This document shows positions 17,380 to 25,351 of a DNA stretch of 40,463 nucleotides, piece after piece (position 1 is the first letter of the stretch; every line of letters starts with the position of its first letter). A program made the position numbers and the translations under genes. The DNA is taken from NCBI GenBank assembly GCA_029861345.1, contig JAOTZM010000003.1:1-40463 (forward strand). The letters run 5' to 3'. The notes under the pieces were generated by a model that was not told the DNA's origin, did not search any database, and was given only the letters and a program-made list of their open reading frames with translations. The stretch comes from Candidatus Nitrosopumilus sp. Its GTDB lineage: Archaea; Thermoproteota; Nitrososphaeria; Nitrososphaerales; Nitrosopumilaceae.

Positions 17380-17394
17380 GATGATTTAATCATC
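17380..17394. repeat. palindrome GATGATT-T-AATCATC
   Basis: A 15-bp perfect inverted repeat with a one-base centre lies between the CBS stop and the recombinase start. It overlaps the left copy of the proposed attachment core, and could be a recombinase or regulator binding site. Confidence 0.6.
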
Positions 17395-17398
17395 TACA
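17384..17398. other. candidate attL core (15-bp direct repeat, left copy)
   Basis: ATTTAATCATCTACA is repeated exactly at 33736-33750 in the same orientation. This copy lies between the conserved CBS gene and the recombinase. It also sits 14-28 bp before the recombinase GTG, where a TATA box would be expected (TTTAAT). Assignment as an attachment site is inference from position. Confidence 0.55.
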
Positions 17399-17411
17399 TC
17401 TACAATAGATA

Positions 17412-18689
17412 GTGACTTTATCGCCTCGGTCTTTAAGTAATTCAGAAAAAAACATAGAACAGATGCAAATTCAGAGTACTCAAGACAAGATTACTAGATT
17501 CCTTGAGAGAAAGTTTAGGACATCTCGCAGTTTATCTACAAGAAGAGCTTACAACTCGGCATTAAAAAAATTCATGAAATTCCTAGATGTAAAGTATAAT
17601 CTTGACATAGAATCCCTGTTAAGGCAAATAGAAACAAAACAGACCGACTCAATTGAAGTGCTTGATAGTTTTTACTCATTTTTGGCAGAATACAAACGGG
17701 AAAGTTCAGAGAAAATAGGATACAGCAACCAAACAATTTGCGACTATATCTCGGTAGCAAAGGAGTTTCTAAATGGCGAGGGCTGCAAGATATACAGCGA
17801 GGACATAAAGCAGCGATTCAAGCTTCCCCGTAGAATCTATGTCTATGAGAAAGGACTAACAAAAGAAACCATAAACAGGATAATAAGACTGGCAAATCCC
17901 AAGCTTGCAGCAGTTGTTCTGATTGCCTGTTCCAGCGGAATGAGAATTGGTGAAATAGTACAGCTTCGATTCTCGGATGTTGATTTTACATTAGATCCTG
18001 TCACAATAACTGTTAGGGCAGAGACTACGAAGACCAGAGAGACTAGAATTACCCACATTTCATCTGAGGCTGCCAGTGCTTTGAAGGATTATCTTTCAAG
18101 AAAGAAAAGTTCTACAAAAAATGAAGAGTATCTGTTTTTACTACAACATGAAGACAGATTAAGGCATCTCAGGGAGAGACTGGCAAAAAATGAGTATAAC
18201 AATAGTGGTTTTCCAAAAACAGATAAGAAAAATATCAGAATTTTAGAATCTAATCTCAAAAATATAACCAGAGAGGAGAGATACGCCAAAAGCGTACTAT
18301 CTACAAATCACAATCTAGAAAAGCAGCTATCCAATCTGATCAAGAACATTCCAGAACTTGATGCAAAAAACGAGAATGGAAGAAACTCTATTCACTTTCA
18401 TGCGTTTCGCGCGTGGTTTAAGACCCAGGTAACTGATGCACACCAGTCAGATTTTGCAGAAGCCCTGATGGGTCACAAGAGTCTAAAATTGCTCTATTAT
18501 AGACAAAATGACAGAGTACGAGCTAAAACATACCATGATGTTGAATACGCAGTTACAATATCAGATACCGAAAAGATTAACAGAGGTTATTCAGATATGC
18601 AAAAGGACAATTCAGAGTTGAGGGGAATTGTAGATTCCCTATCAAGACAATTAAGAAGCCTTGAGCAAAGAATTGAGATAACATCCTAG
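17412..18689 (+). CDS. tyrosine recombinase / integrase
   Basis: The 425-aa protein has an N-terminal SAM-like DNA-binding domain (about 25-120) and a catalytic domain. The active-site set is visible: R178 (GMRIGE), K207 (ETTKTRE), H330-x-x-R333 (HAFR), H355 (LMGHKS) and Y362 or Y363 (LYYRQND). About 85 residues of charged, helical sequence (about 240-325) are inserted between the lysine and the H-x-x-R box, longer than in XerA-type enzymes. A leucine-rich C-terminal helix follows the tyrosine. Start is a GTG at 17412; an ATG at 17463 is possible. It is adjacent to a direct repeat and likely mobilised the region to its right. Confidence 0.92.
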   Translation: MTLSPRSLSNSEKNIEQMQIQSTQDKITRFLERKFRTSRSLSTRRAYNSALKKFMKFLDVKYNLDIESLLRQIETKQTDSIEVLDSFYSFLAEYKRESSEKIGYSNQTICDYISVAKEFLNGEGCKIYSEDIKQRFKLPRRIYVYEKGLTKETINRIIRLANPKLAAVVLIACSSGMRIGEIVQLRFSDVDFTLDPVTITVRAETTKTRETRITHISSEAASALKDYLSRKKSSTKNEEYLFLLQHEDRLRHLRERLAKNEYNNSGFPKTDKKNIRILESNLKNITREERYAKSVLSTNHNLEKQLSNLIKNIPELDAKNENGRNSIHFHAFRAWFKTQVTDAHQSDFAEALMGHKSLKLLYYRQNDRVRAKTYHDVEYAVTISDTEKINRGYSDMQKDNSELRGIVDSLSRQLRSLEQRIEITS

Positions 18690-18699
18690 CGGGATTATC

Positions 18700-18993
18700 A
18701 TGACAGAAACAAATCAAGATCTGTTTACGCTTCAAATGCTAGGCAATGATGCAGAGCGCAGGATTTTCCTGGAGTTGCAAAAAAATGAGATGTCAGGTTA
18801 TGATTTAGTTGATAAAACAAAACTCCCTCAAACAACAGTTTACAGAAAGCTAAAGCATCTTCAAAAGACAGATTTGGTTTTGCCGGTTAGAGTAAAAAGA
18901 ATGTCTCATGAAGTCTTCTGTGATGTCTTGCACTCAAGGATACAAATTGATGTTAGAAACGGAGAGGTAGAGATTACCTACACACCAAAATAA
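18700..18993 (+). CDS. winged-helix DNA-binding protein
   Basis: The 97-aa protein has a helix-turn-helix core (about 16-70: AERRIFLELQKNEMSGYDLVDKTKLPQTTVYRKLKHL) of ArsR/TrmB-like form, followed by a short beta wing (LVLPVRVKRMSHEVFCDV). It starts 10 bp after the recombinase stop and is probably co-transcribed, so it may regulate the element or act as a directionality factor; neither is shown by the sequence. Confidence 0.8.
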   Translation: MTETNQDLFTLQMLGNDAERRIFLELQKNEMSGYDLVDKTKLPQTTVYRKLKHLQKTDLVLPVRVKRMSHEVFCDVLHSRIQIDVRNGEVEITYTPK

Positions 18994-19077
18994 AAAAGAA
19001 AAAGAATCCCCATTTTAAACAGGAAAACATGCTGTGTTGTCATAATGCTTTTCTGCTAAGATCATAAAATAATAGAT

Positions 19078-19860
19078 GTGAGAAAAGATCTAATCACAAT
19101 AACCGGTGTTGGGGTTCCAGTACTAATTATCATGATTGCAATTGGAGGTGGAGGACATTCGCCATCAATTGATTTTGAAGAGGATACTCCCATAATTGAA
19201 GAACCAAAACAAACTGAGTCTACTTACCAAGTAACGCCTAAACCCACACCACCTCAAGATATTATTTCCTCATCACCTCAACTGTCTATTCAATCGTCAT
19301 ATTCATTGCAGGATTGTTCAGGAATTGCACGATGTATCATTGGAAAAGTAACCCAAGTCATTGATGGTGATACAATAAAGGCGGATTCCCAGTCAATAAG
19401 ATTTGCACTGGCATCAGCTCCTGAACTTGATGAATCTGGAGGGATTGAATCCAAGGAACTGATTGAAACTCTTTGCCCTATTGGTTCAACTGTCTTAGTT
19501 GATGAAGATGATGGCCAAACTCAGGGTAGTCATGGCAGAATTTTGGCTGTAATTTACTGCAATGATGTGAATCTCAATGAAGAGTTGTTAGATTCAGGTC
19601 TAGGATATTTAGCTTCTGAATTTTGCGATGATTCTGAATTTGTCTCAACTAAATGGGCAAAAAAACATGGATGTCAATACTCTGAACCACAAAGGATAGA
19701 AGTAGATTCTAATTGTGATCCTTCATACCCTGACTTTTGTATTTCTTCACCTCCTCCAGATTTGGATTGCAAAGATATTCCACAAAAAAGATTCACAGTA
19801 TTGCAACCCGATCCTCATAGATTTGATGGAGATAAAGACGGGATAGGGTGTGAAAGTTAG
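19078..19860 (+). CDS. membrane-anchored staphylococcal-nuclease-like protein with Excalibur domain
   Basis: An N-terminal hydrophobic segment (about 5-24) anchors or exports the protein. A Pro/Ser/Thr-rich linker leads to an SNase (thermonuclease) domain at about 85-200, with VIDGDTI (93-99). The catalytic positions are R108, E116 (APELDE) and R154 (HGRILAVIY), equivalent to SNase R35, E43 and R87. The calcium ligand equivalent to SNase D40 appears to be Ser113. The C-terminus (about 228-260) is an Excalibur domain with the Ca-binding D-x-D-x-D-G-x-x-C-E signature (DGDKDGIGCE). It probably degrades extracellular nucleic acid. The start is a GTG at 19078. Confidence 0.88.
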   Translation: MRKDLITITGVGVPVLIIMIAIGGGGHSPSIDFEEDTPIIEEPKQTESTYQVTPKPTPPQDIISSSPQLSIQSSYSLQDCSGIARCIIGKVTQVIDGDTIKADSQSIRFALASAPELDESGGIESKELIETLCPIGSTVLVDEDDGQTQGSHGRILAVIYCNDVNLNEELLDSGLGYLASEFCDDSEFVSTKWAKKHGCQYSEPQRIEVDSNCDPSYPDFCISSPPPDLDCKDIPQKRFTVLQPDPHRFDGDKDGIGCES

Positions 19861-19967
19861 AGGTCTTTTTGTTTTGGTAACTGTGTTTGATTGTCAAGTT
19901 CTGCATCAGGCAATTCATGAATTACAATTCCACAATAGTCGTTTTGTAATGCGGGAGCTTCACCCAT
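19857..19967 (-). CDS. possible 36-aa ORF or gene remnant
   Basis: This minus-strand ORF reads MGEAPALQNDYCGIVIHE and onward to a stop that overlaps the nuclease stop by a few bases. Its composition looks protein-like rather than random, and three residues (DSC) continue upstream before a stop. It may be a tiny protein or the C-terminal remnant of a lost gene. I do not recognise a family. Confidence 0.3.
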   Translation of the reverse strand: MGEAPALQNDYCGIVIHELPDAELDNQTQLPKQKDL

Positions 19968-20069
19968 ACACGAATCTCATCATGTGATAATCACCTCACT
20001 GAAAATTCTAATCAATATTCTTAGAGATTTGTTATATCAACTAAGAAAAGTATTTAGAAAAAAGAAAAA

Positions 20070-22043
20070 CTAGTTTACTGTTGAATCATAAATTGGGCCA
20101 TCATCAATTGGGGTTGATTTTTTGTTGTGTGGCACGCCAACTGTGACTTCACCTGAACACATTCCGCCATTTCCATCGTCAGCTGTAAATCCAATGTGGT
20201 ATACTCTGCCATTCTCATTTCCTGATCTTTCGGCTCTTACTTGTGCAGTGTCAGTTCCTATTCCCGCACCATCAGGCGATGTTTTTCCTGAGCCTTTTCC
20301 GCTGACTGCTTCGTCTTGGAATATTGAATCTATTGTAATGGCAATGTCATCTCCGTCAGAGTCTGTTACTCCTAAAATGGAAACATCTACCATCTTGTGA
20401 TTTGGTGGCCATAGCCTTTCAACACTTGGAGAAGATTCTGAACATATAGGTGATGTAATGTTACACTCGATAGGCTGATTTCCATTAATTGGATTGCCAG
20501 TTATTGTACCTGGGTTTCCAGAGGGACAGTTGTCAATGGTTCCATCGTTGTTGATGAAGCCGCCTTCGTTGTCGATGAAGCTATTGTTGTTTATGAAGCC
20601 ATTGTTGTTTATGGTGCCGCCGTCGATGAAGGTAGAGATGTTGCCGTTATCTATGGTGCCACCTTCGTTGTTGTTTATGGTGCCGGAGTTATCGATGGTG
20701 CCGTTGTTGTTGATGGTGCCGCCGTCGTTGGTGATTTCGCCGGAGTTGTTGATGGTGCCGCCTTCGTTGTTGTCAATAATGCCTTCTGCACCGAAACCGT
20801 TGTTGTTACTGATAATAGTGCCGGAGTTGTTGATGGTACCGGAGTTGTTGATGACGCCGCCGTTGTTGTTGATGGTGCCTTCGTTGGTAATATCGCCGCC
20901 TTCGTTGTTATTGATGAAACCATTGCTGTTGAGGAGGCCATGGTTGGTAATATCGCCTTTGTTGTTTATGGTACCGCCGAAGTCGTCGGTGCCGCTGTTG
21001 TCGATGGTGCCATTGTTATAGATGGTACCGCCGATGTTGTTGTTAATGGTGCCGTCAATGTTGTTGTTGGTAATAGTGCCATTCAAGTCGTTGTTTATGG
21101 TGCCGTTGTTTTCGATAGTGCCGTCATTATTGATGGTGCCTCTGAAGATGGGATTGGTACAGAAATTCCCGGTGGGGATATCACAGAAGTTGTTGATGGT
21201 GCCGTCTTCTTTGTTGTTGATGGTGCCGGAGTTGGTGTTGTTAATAATGCTGATATTGTTGTTGATGGTGCCGGAGTTGTTGATGGTGCCGGAGTTGTTG
21301 ATGTGGGTATCGTCAAAATTATCTATGGTGCCACTGTTATCGATGGAGCCAAAGTTGTTGATGGTACTAGCGACGTTGTCGATGGTGCCATTGTTTTCGA
21401 TGTGGCCGTCGTTGTCGATGGTGCCTAACCTGTTGATGATGGTGCCGGAGTTGTTGATGGTGCCGGAGTTGTTGAGGACAAATTCGATGAAGATGGTGCC
21501 ATTGTTTTCGATGTGGCCGTCGTTGATGATGGTGGCGCCGAAGGTATCTATGAGGCCGTTGTTGATGATGGTGCCGGAGTTAGTTATGAGGCTTTGACTG
21601 AAGATGTCGCCTTCGTTGTTGATGGTGCCGGAGTTGTTAATGAGACCGTCGGGGTTGCTACCTATGGAGCCACCTTCGTTGTTGTTTATGGTGCCGGCGT
21701 TGTTGATGGTGCCGGCGTTGATGAAGATGGAACCGGAGTTGTTAATGGTACCGTCTTCGTTGTTGTTAATGGTACCGTCGTTGTTGATGACGGTGCCGGA
21801 ATTGTTAATGAGACCGTTGTTGACAATCTCGCCTTCGTTGTCAATGGTGATCCCAGAATCAACTGTCAGTGTAACACCAGGATTGACAGTCCATGTCTCA
21901 CCATTTGCAATTATTTCATCAGTAGTTATTGTAGTATCTGTGGTAAATGTCATTGATGCTGCATGAGCTTGCTGATCAAAACTTGAAAAGCCAAGAACAG
22001 CAGTTATTACAATTATTAAAGTCAGTATAATTTTATTTTTCAA
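20070..22043 (-). CDS. secreted Asn-rich repeat protein (probable beta-solenoid) with C-terminal beta-sandwich domain
   Basis: The 657-aa protein starts with a signal peptide (cleavage near AHA at about 28). Residues about 60-530 are an almost uninterrupted array of short degenerate repeats built on G-T-I-N-N-x-G/S-G-x-I, with Ile at regular intervals; this resembles a parallel beta-helix whose rungs are stacked by Asn ladders. The last 120 residues form a different domain with LWPPNHKMVDVSI, VTDSDGDDIAITIDSI and HIGFTADDGNGGMCSGEVTVGVPHN, an Ig/cadherin-like module seen at the ends of secreted proteins. The repeat DNA is far richer in G+C than the rest of the window. Start is a TTG with a TATA-like box about 26 bp upstream. 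It is probably a surface or matrix protein; no enzyme motif is seen. Confidence 0.85.
   Translation of the reverse strand: MKNKIILTLIIVITAVLGFSSFDQQAHAASMTFTTDTTITTDEIIANGETWTVNPGVTLTVDSGITIDNEGEIVNNGLINNSGTVINNDGTINNNEDGTINNSGSIFINAGTINNAGTINNNEGGSIGSNPDGLINNSGTINNEGDIFSQSLITNSGTIINNGLIDTFGATIINDGHIENNGTIFIEFVLNNSGTINNSGTIINRLGTIDNDGHIENNGTIDNVASTINNFGSIDNSGTIDNFDDTHINNSGTINNSGTINNNISIINNTNSGTINNKEDGTINNFCDIPTGNFCTNPIFRGTINNDGTIENNGTINNDLNGTITNNNIDGTINNNIGGTIYNNGTIDNSGTDDFGGTINNKGDITNHGLLNSNGFINNNEGGDITNEGTINNNGGVINNSGTINNSGTIISNNNGFGAEGIIDNNEGGTINNSGEITNDGGTINNNGTIDNSGTINNNEGGTIDNGNISTFIDGGTINNNGFINNNSFIDNEGGFINNDGTIDNCPSGNPGTITGNPINGNQPIECNITSPICSESSPSVERLWPPNHKMVDVSILGVTDSDGDDIAITIDSIFQDEAVSGKGSGKTSPDGAGIGTDTAQVRAERSGNENGRVYHIGFTADDGNGGMCSGEVTVGVPHNKKSTPIDDGPIYDSTVN
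20540..21850. repeat. GC-rich degenerate short tandem repeats encoding TINN-type units
   Basis: The plus strand repeats variants of GTTGTTGATGGTGCCG at irregular multiples of three. Because the unit avoids stop codons, long spurious frames open on both strands. The array coincides with the solenoid part of the minus-strand surface protein gene. Confidence 0.85.
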
Positions 22044-22063
22044 TATATGCCAGTATGATATGA

Positions 22064-22072
22064 GACATTTAA
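22064..22072 (-). promoter_or_regulatory. TATA-like box of the Asn-repeat protein gene
   Basis: The minus strand reads CTTAAATGT about 25 bp before the TTG at 22043, which supports that start. Confidence 0.35.
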
Positions 22073-22184
22073 GACAAATAGCACATTATCATAGTTGACA
22101 CCCCTAAATACGAAAAAGAGTGGATAGTTAGAGGAGTCTCATTTTCAATACACAATATCTTGTTGTCTATTTTGACATTTGAAA

Positions 22185-22346
22185 TTAACTATGGGTATAG
22201 AAGATCTTTTTAAGTCCAACAATTACAATTGTAGGAGCTACAAAGTACATTCCTATATTGAGTAAAATCAGACTAACTCGATATATCAAAACTTCTTGAT
22301 CAGAGGACATGTCCACATAATTTAGAATTGAAAGACTAGAAATCAT
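22185..22346 (-). CDS. small membrane protein, 53 aa
   Basis: The product has a polar N-terminus and one hydrophobic segment (about 20-43, VLIYRVSLILLNIGMYFVAPTI) followed by a basic end (GLKKIF). An ATTTAA box about 25 bp upstream supports the ATG at 22346 rather than a TTG further out. No family is recognised. It lies between two secreted-protein genes. Confidence 0.45.
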   Translation of the reverse strand: MISSLSILNYVDMSSDQEVLIYRVSLILLNIGMYFVAPTIVIVGLKKIFYTHS

Positions 22347-22587
22347 TGGAGTATTAGAAGGGTTGATTAAATGTGAACTGTAGAACAATTATTTTTTGAC
22401 AAGAAATTATCCTTATCCACCTCCACATCTAAAATCAGATACATTAGAATATTCAAGACAATTAAAAAGTAACGACAAGTCTGAAGTTCTTTCTAAAGCA
22501 TTAACTGATAAAAACACATGCAGTTGTTTTAGAAAATATATAGACAAATCTCCAAATGTCACAAGAAACCATGAATTGAATTAAACG

Positions 22588-23913
22588 TTATTCTAGTGAA
22601 TGTCTTTGAAAAAATTCCCATATTTGATCATTTGAAATATCATAGGTGACATCACCCACTATTGAATTATACCTATCATAGAGTGCACCTGTCTTGAAAG
22701 GATCTATCCCGCTTGGCCAAGTATGTCCAGCATTGTTACTTGTACATAACATGACTTCAGAATTATCAGCACAATTATCAAAAGTTGTACATGTAACATC
22801 TCCCTTTTCGTAAGTTATTTGAGATTCTGTAGAACAACTGTTCCTTTTTATCCAATCATTAGTTATAGTATTAATTGATGTACATGCATATTTGCCAACA
22901 TCTGGGCCAAGACCTAAAAATTCTTGATAGCATCCTCCACATTGACCACCTTCATACAATGCACAGGGATCTTTTTTACCATGAATAATCATGGTCGGAA
23001 TAGGATTTGATGGATTACATGAGTAATCGATTCCTACAGGTGCGCCAACAGGTGCGATTGCTGCTATCTTGTTTGGCATGTCACATCCCAGTCTATGAGA
23101 CATTTGTCCCCCCATTGAGAGGCCAGTAGCATAAACTCGTTTCTCATCTATATTGAATTTATTTTTTAGTTCATCAATCATTTTTGAAAAAAACTTTACA
23201 TCATCTTTTTTGGCTGTATTTTTATCAGCATGTCCACCAACCTCACTATTCCAACCAAATAATTCTTTTCCCAAAAATATTATACCAGTACCATACGGAT
23301 AAACAACAATGTATCCGTGTTTATCAGAATGTACATCCATATTGCTACCACTACGCTGTGATTCTCCGTTACCTCCTCCTCCATGTATACTGAACACAAC
23401 TGGTGTAGATTTAATAGCGTCATAAGAAGATGGAACATGGACAAGATATTTTCTTTCCAATTCCTCACTAGTCAGAGAAAACTCATAATCACCAGGACCA
23501 AGAGTCCAATTTGGATTTAATTTATTTATAACAACGTTAGGTGATTTTACAATTTCTTCTTTGTATAGATAAGTAATACCAGTTAGAAAATCTGAATCAC
23601 TTATTTGATTAGATACCCAGAATCCTGCATTATTTTTAATCCATTCAGGGACAATTACTTGCCTATCACTTAGATCATCAGAATCTGAAGAGTCAACTAT
23701 ACTAAGTTCAGCAGCCACTATGATGCCGTTTTTAATCATCCACTCCATGGCGTTGACAAAAGTAACATCATCAATTAGATCTTCGGACCAAAATCCTGCA
23801 GTTTCTTTTATCCATGAAGGAATCAAATCTTCTGCTGCTGAAACATTTACTGAAAATGCTAAACCAATATCTATCAGAAATATAAGACTAATTATGGCAC
23901 ATACATTATTCAC
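22588..23913 (-). CDS. secreted esterase of the PHB-depolymerase/feruloyl-esterase type with two W-I-K repeats
   Basis: A signal peptide (about 1-27) precedes two copies of a 35-residue module: IPSWIKETAGFWSEDLIDD (31-49) and VPEWIKNNAGFWVSNQISD (88-106). This module is common in secreted proteins of ammonia-oxidising archaea. The catalytic alpha/beta-hydrolase domain (about 150-441) has the oxyanion motif HGGGGNGES, nucleophile S266 in GLSMGG, acid D315 in GKKDPC and histidine H397 in NAGHTWP, matching the LpqC/PHB-depolymerase family. Many cysteines suggest disulfides and action outside the cell. The substrate (polyester, feruloyl or acetyl ester) cannot be told. Start is a GTG. Confidence 0.88.
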   Translation of the reverse strand: MNNVCAIISLIFLIDIGLAFSVNVSAAEDLIPSWIKETAGFWSEDLIDDVTFVNAMEWMIKNGIIVAAELSIVDSSDSDDLSDRQVIVPEWIKNNAGFWVSNQISDSDFLTGITYLYKEEIVKSPNVVINKLNPNWTLGPGDYEFSLTSEELERKYLVHVPSSYDAIKSTPVVFSIHGGGGNGESQRSGSNMDVHSDKHGYIVVYPYGTGIIFLGKELFGWNSEVGGHADKNTAKKDDVKFFSKMIDELKNKFNIDEKRVYATGLSMGGQMSHRLGCDMPNKIAAIAPVGAPVGIDYSCNPSNPIPTMIIHGKKDPCALYEGGQCGGCYQEFLGLGPDVGKYACTSINTITNDWIKRNSCSTESQITYEKGDVTCTTFDNCADNSEVMLCTSNNAGHTWPSGIDPFKTGALYDRYNSIVGDVTYDISNDQIWEFFQRHSLE

Positions 23914-23954
23914 TAACTTCTTTAGACTTGAATGAACTTAAAATTGTCTATAAT

Positions 23955-24167
23955 TTAGAATCTCTTTTTTGCTTCTTTTAGAACTTTGTTTACTTCAAGA
24001 ACAATCTCTGCAAGATGAGTCTTCTCATGTGTACACTTGATTAGCCTGTCAATGAATGCAAGTTTCATCTCATCATTTGTTTCATTTTTTATTTTGGACT
24101 CTAATTGTCTGATAATTCTGTTCAGTCTGCGCCCGTCTTTGTCCAAATCTGTCCAGTTTTGATTCAT
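23955..24167 (-). CDS. small helical protein, 70 aa
   Basis: The sequence is charged and almost wholly helical (WTDLDKDGRRLNRIIRQLESKI...ETNDEMKLAFIDRLIKC...LAEIVLEVNKVLKEAKKRF), like a coiled-coil hairpin. No signal peptide or metal site is seen. I chose the ATG at 24167; a GTG three codons upstream is possible. Function is unknown. Confidence 0.6.
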   Translation of the reverse strand: MNQNWTDLDKDGRRLNRIIRQLESKIKNETNDEMKLAFIDRLIKCTHEKTHLAEIVLEVNKVLKEAKKRF

Positions 24168-24176
24168 TTTTGTCAC

Positions 24177-24541
24177 TTTTTTGTTCCTAATTGTACCTGA
24201 ATATTAGAATTTTCTTGATCAGAGAATAATTTGATTTGTTTAAAGTCACAGTTTAGAGGAATCATTCCATTGAATAAAAGGCCAAGTTTTGGATGCAGAA
24301 CAAGAGAGACTAGGACCATTATGCCCAATGTATTACGAGTGGGACTTTTACAATTCTTCTAGTACATAATACAAACCAGAATATTTCCAGTATGGGATCA
24401 TGACGAGAATATGTAGTGAGTTTAATGGTTATGACTCATAATTTTAGATAGGATTATGAAACTTCACGTTAAACAACTATTATTTTGTACATTGCAATGT
24501 ATTCTATTCATGTTATATATCACAAAAATTGTAGGTACACA
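24177..24541. other. 365-bp region without a supported gene
   Basis: I see only short unconvincing frames, including a 30-codon TTG frame near 24270. It must contain the promoter of the secreted protein at 24542, but no strong TATA box at the right distance stands out. Confidence 0.4.
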
Positions 24542-25060
24542 ATGAATACAAAATTCCTAGCAGGAACTTTCATAGCTGCTACATTGATGATATCCCTTTT
24601 GCCAATAACTTCTTTTGCTGAAGAACCAAAAGAAGATGTAACAATTAGGTATGGCCAAATCAAGGTGGACTATAATAGCTCCAATGGACCCCAAATAGAG
24701 TGTACCGAGTACAGATCTGATACTATATGCAGACTCTTATTTACTGTGACAAACATCGCTGATGACGAAGTCAAGATTACACAGATTGCATTACCTGAGT
24801 ATATCTGCGATGACCCAAACACCAGAATGATAGAAACATGTGAGTATGACAGAAATGTATCGTTTGCTCCAGGACAAAACAAAACCGTTACACAATATCT
24901 CCTTGATGATGATAACATTCCTTTGGATGTTCCTCCTGATCTTGAGGGTCTTGTGGTAAGTGTTGAATTTGAGGTGACTGGCGAAGACGGGGGAAATGAT
25001 CAAACTCCAACAAATACAATCACATCTACAGTACAAATTGTAAGATCTGATGTTCCATAA
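24542..25060 (+). CDS. secreted protein with one beta-sandwich domain, unknown function
   Basis: The 172-aa product has a signal peptide (MNTKFLAGTFIAATLMISLLPITSFA, cleavage about residue 26). The mature part has four cysteines (in QIECTEY, TICRLL, YICDD and ETCEYD) likely paired in two disulfides, and strands typical of an immunoglobulin-like or DUF4352-like fold (LLFTVTNIADDEVKIT). The open frame extends 19 codons upstream to a TTG, but the signal peptide only makes sense from the ATG at 24542. A hairpin terminator follows. Confidence 0.75.
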   Translation: MNTKFLAGTFIAATLMISLLPITSFAEEPKEDVTIRYGQIKVDYNSSNGPQIECTEYRSDTICRLLFTVTNIADDEVKITQIALPEYICDDPNTRMIETCEYDRNVSFAPGQNKTVTQYLLDDDNIPLDVPPDLEGLVVSVEFEVTGEDGGNDQTPTNTITSTVQIVRSDVP

Positions 25061-25082
25061 GCTGAAGCAGACATGTGAGCCA

Positions 25083-25109
25083 ACTAGTTTAGAAACTAGT
25101 AATTTTTTT
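25083..25109 (+). terminator. hairpin plus T-tract terminator
   Basis: ACTAGTTT-AG-AAACTAGT forms a perfect 8-bp stem followed by AATTTTTTTA. It begins 22 bp after the stop of the secreted protein gene, so it is a good transcription terminator by shape. Such hairpins are less usual than plain T-runs in archaea. Confidence 0.65.
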
Positions 25110-25221
25110 ATTGAATTAGAGAATTCTATGGAGTGATTCTCTTTTTTTCTTAGATTTTTGATGATCCTATACAAGATTAATCTAAACACTTCTCAATAGA
25201 TTATCCACGATAATTTACTTT

Positions 25222-25350
25222 ATGCAATACTTCTTTGTATCATTTGAGCCATTTGAAATATTCGAGGAATTTAATGGAGTTCCAGGGACATACATCAAGT
25301 CATTTCTAATTTCAGATAAAATCAATCTCAATGGCTGTCAAAAATATTGA
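25222..25350 (+). CDS. possible 42-aa ORF
   Basis: The ATG-started frame begins MQYFFVSFEPFEIFEEF and contains a plausible mixed composition. It ends one base before the stop of the convergent Zn-ribbon gene. No family or promoter is clear. Confidence 0.3.
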   Translation: MQYFFVSFEPFEIFEEFNGVPGTYIKSFLISDKINLNGCQKY

Positions 25351-25351
25351 A

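Noticed and set aside
20494-21966. Several long open frames (150-190 codons) on the plus strand and a second minus-strand frame across the Asn-repeat gene, encoding Met/Pro/Leu- or Val/Asp/Gly-rich repeats
   Set aside because: They are a by-product of the stop-free GC-rich repeat. Only the minus-strand frame with a signal peptide and a folded C-terminal domain makes sense as a gene.
22396-22584. Plus-strand TTG frame of 62 codons between two minus-strand genes
   Set aside because: The composition is not absurd, but it has no promoter, no recognisable fold and a non-ATG start, so support is too weak for a gene call.
24270-24362. TTG frame of 30 codons in the 365-bp gap
   Set aside because: Too short, with no promoter and no conserved-looking pattern.
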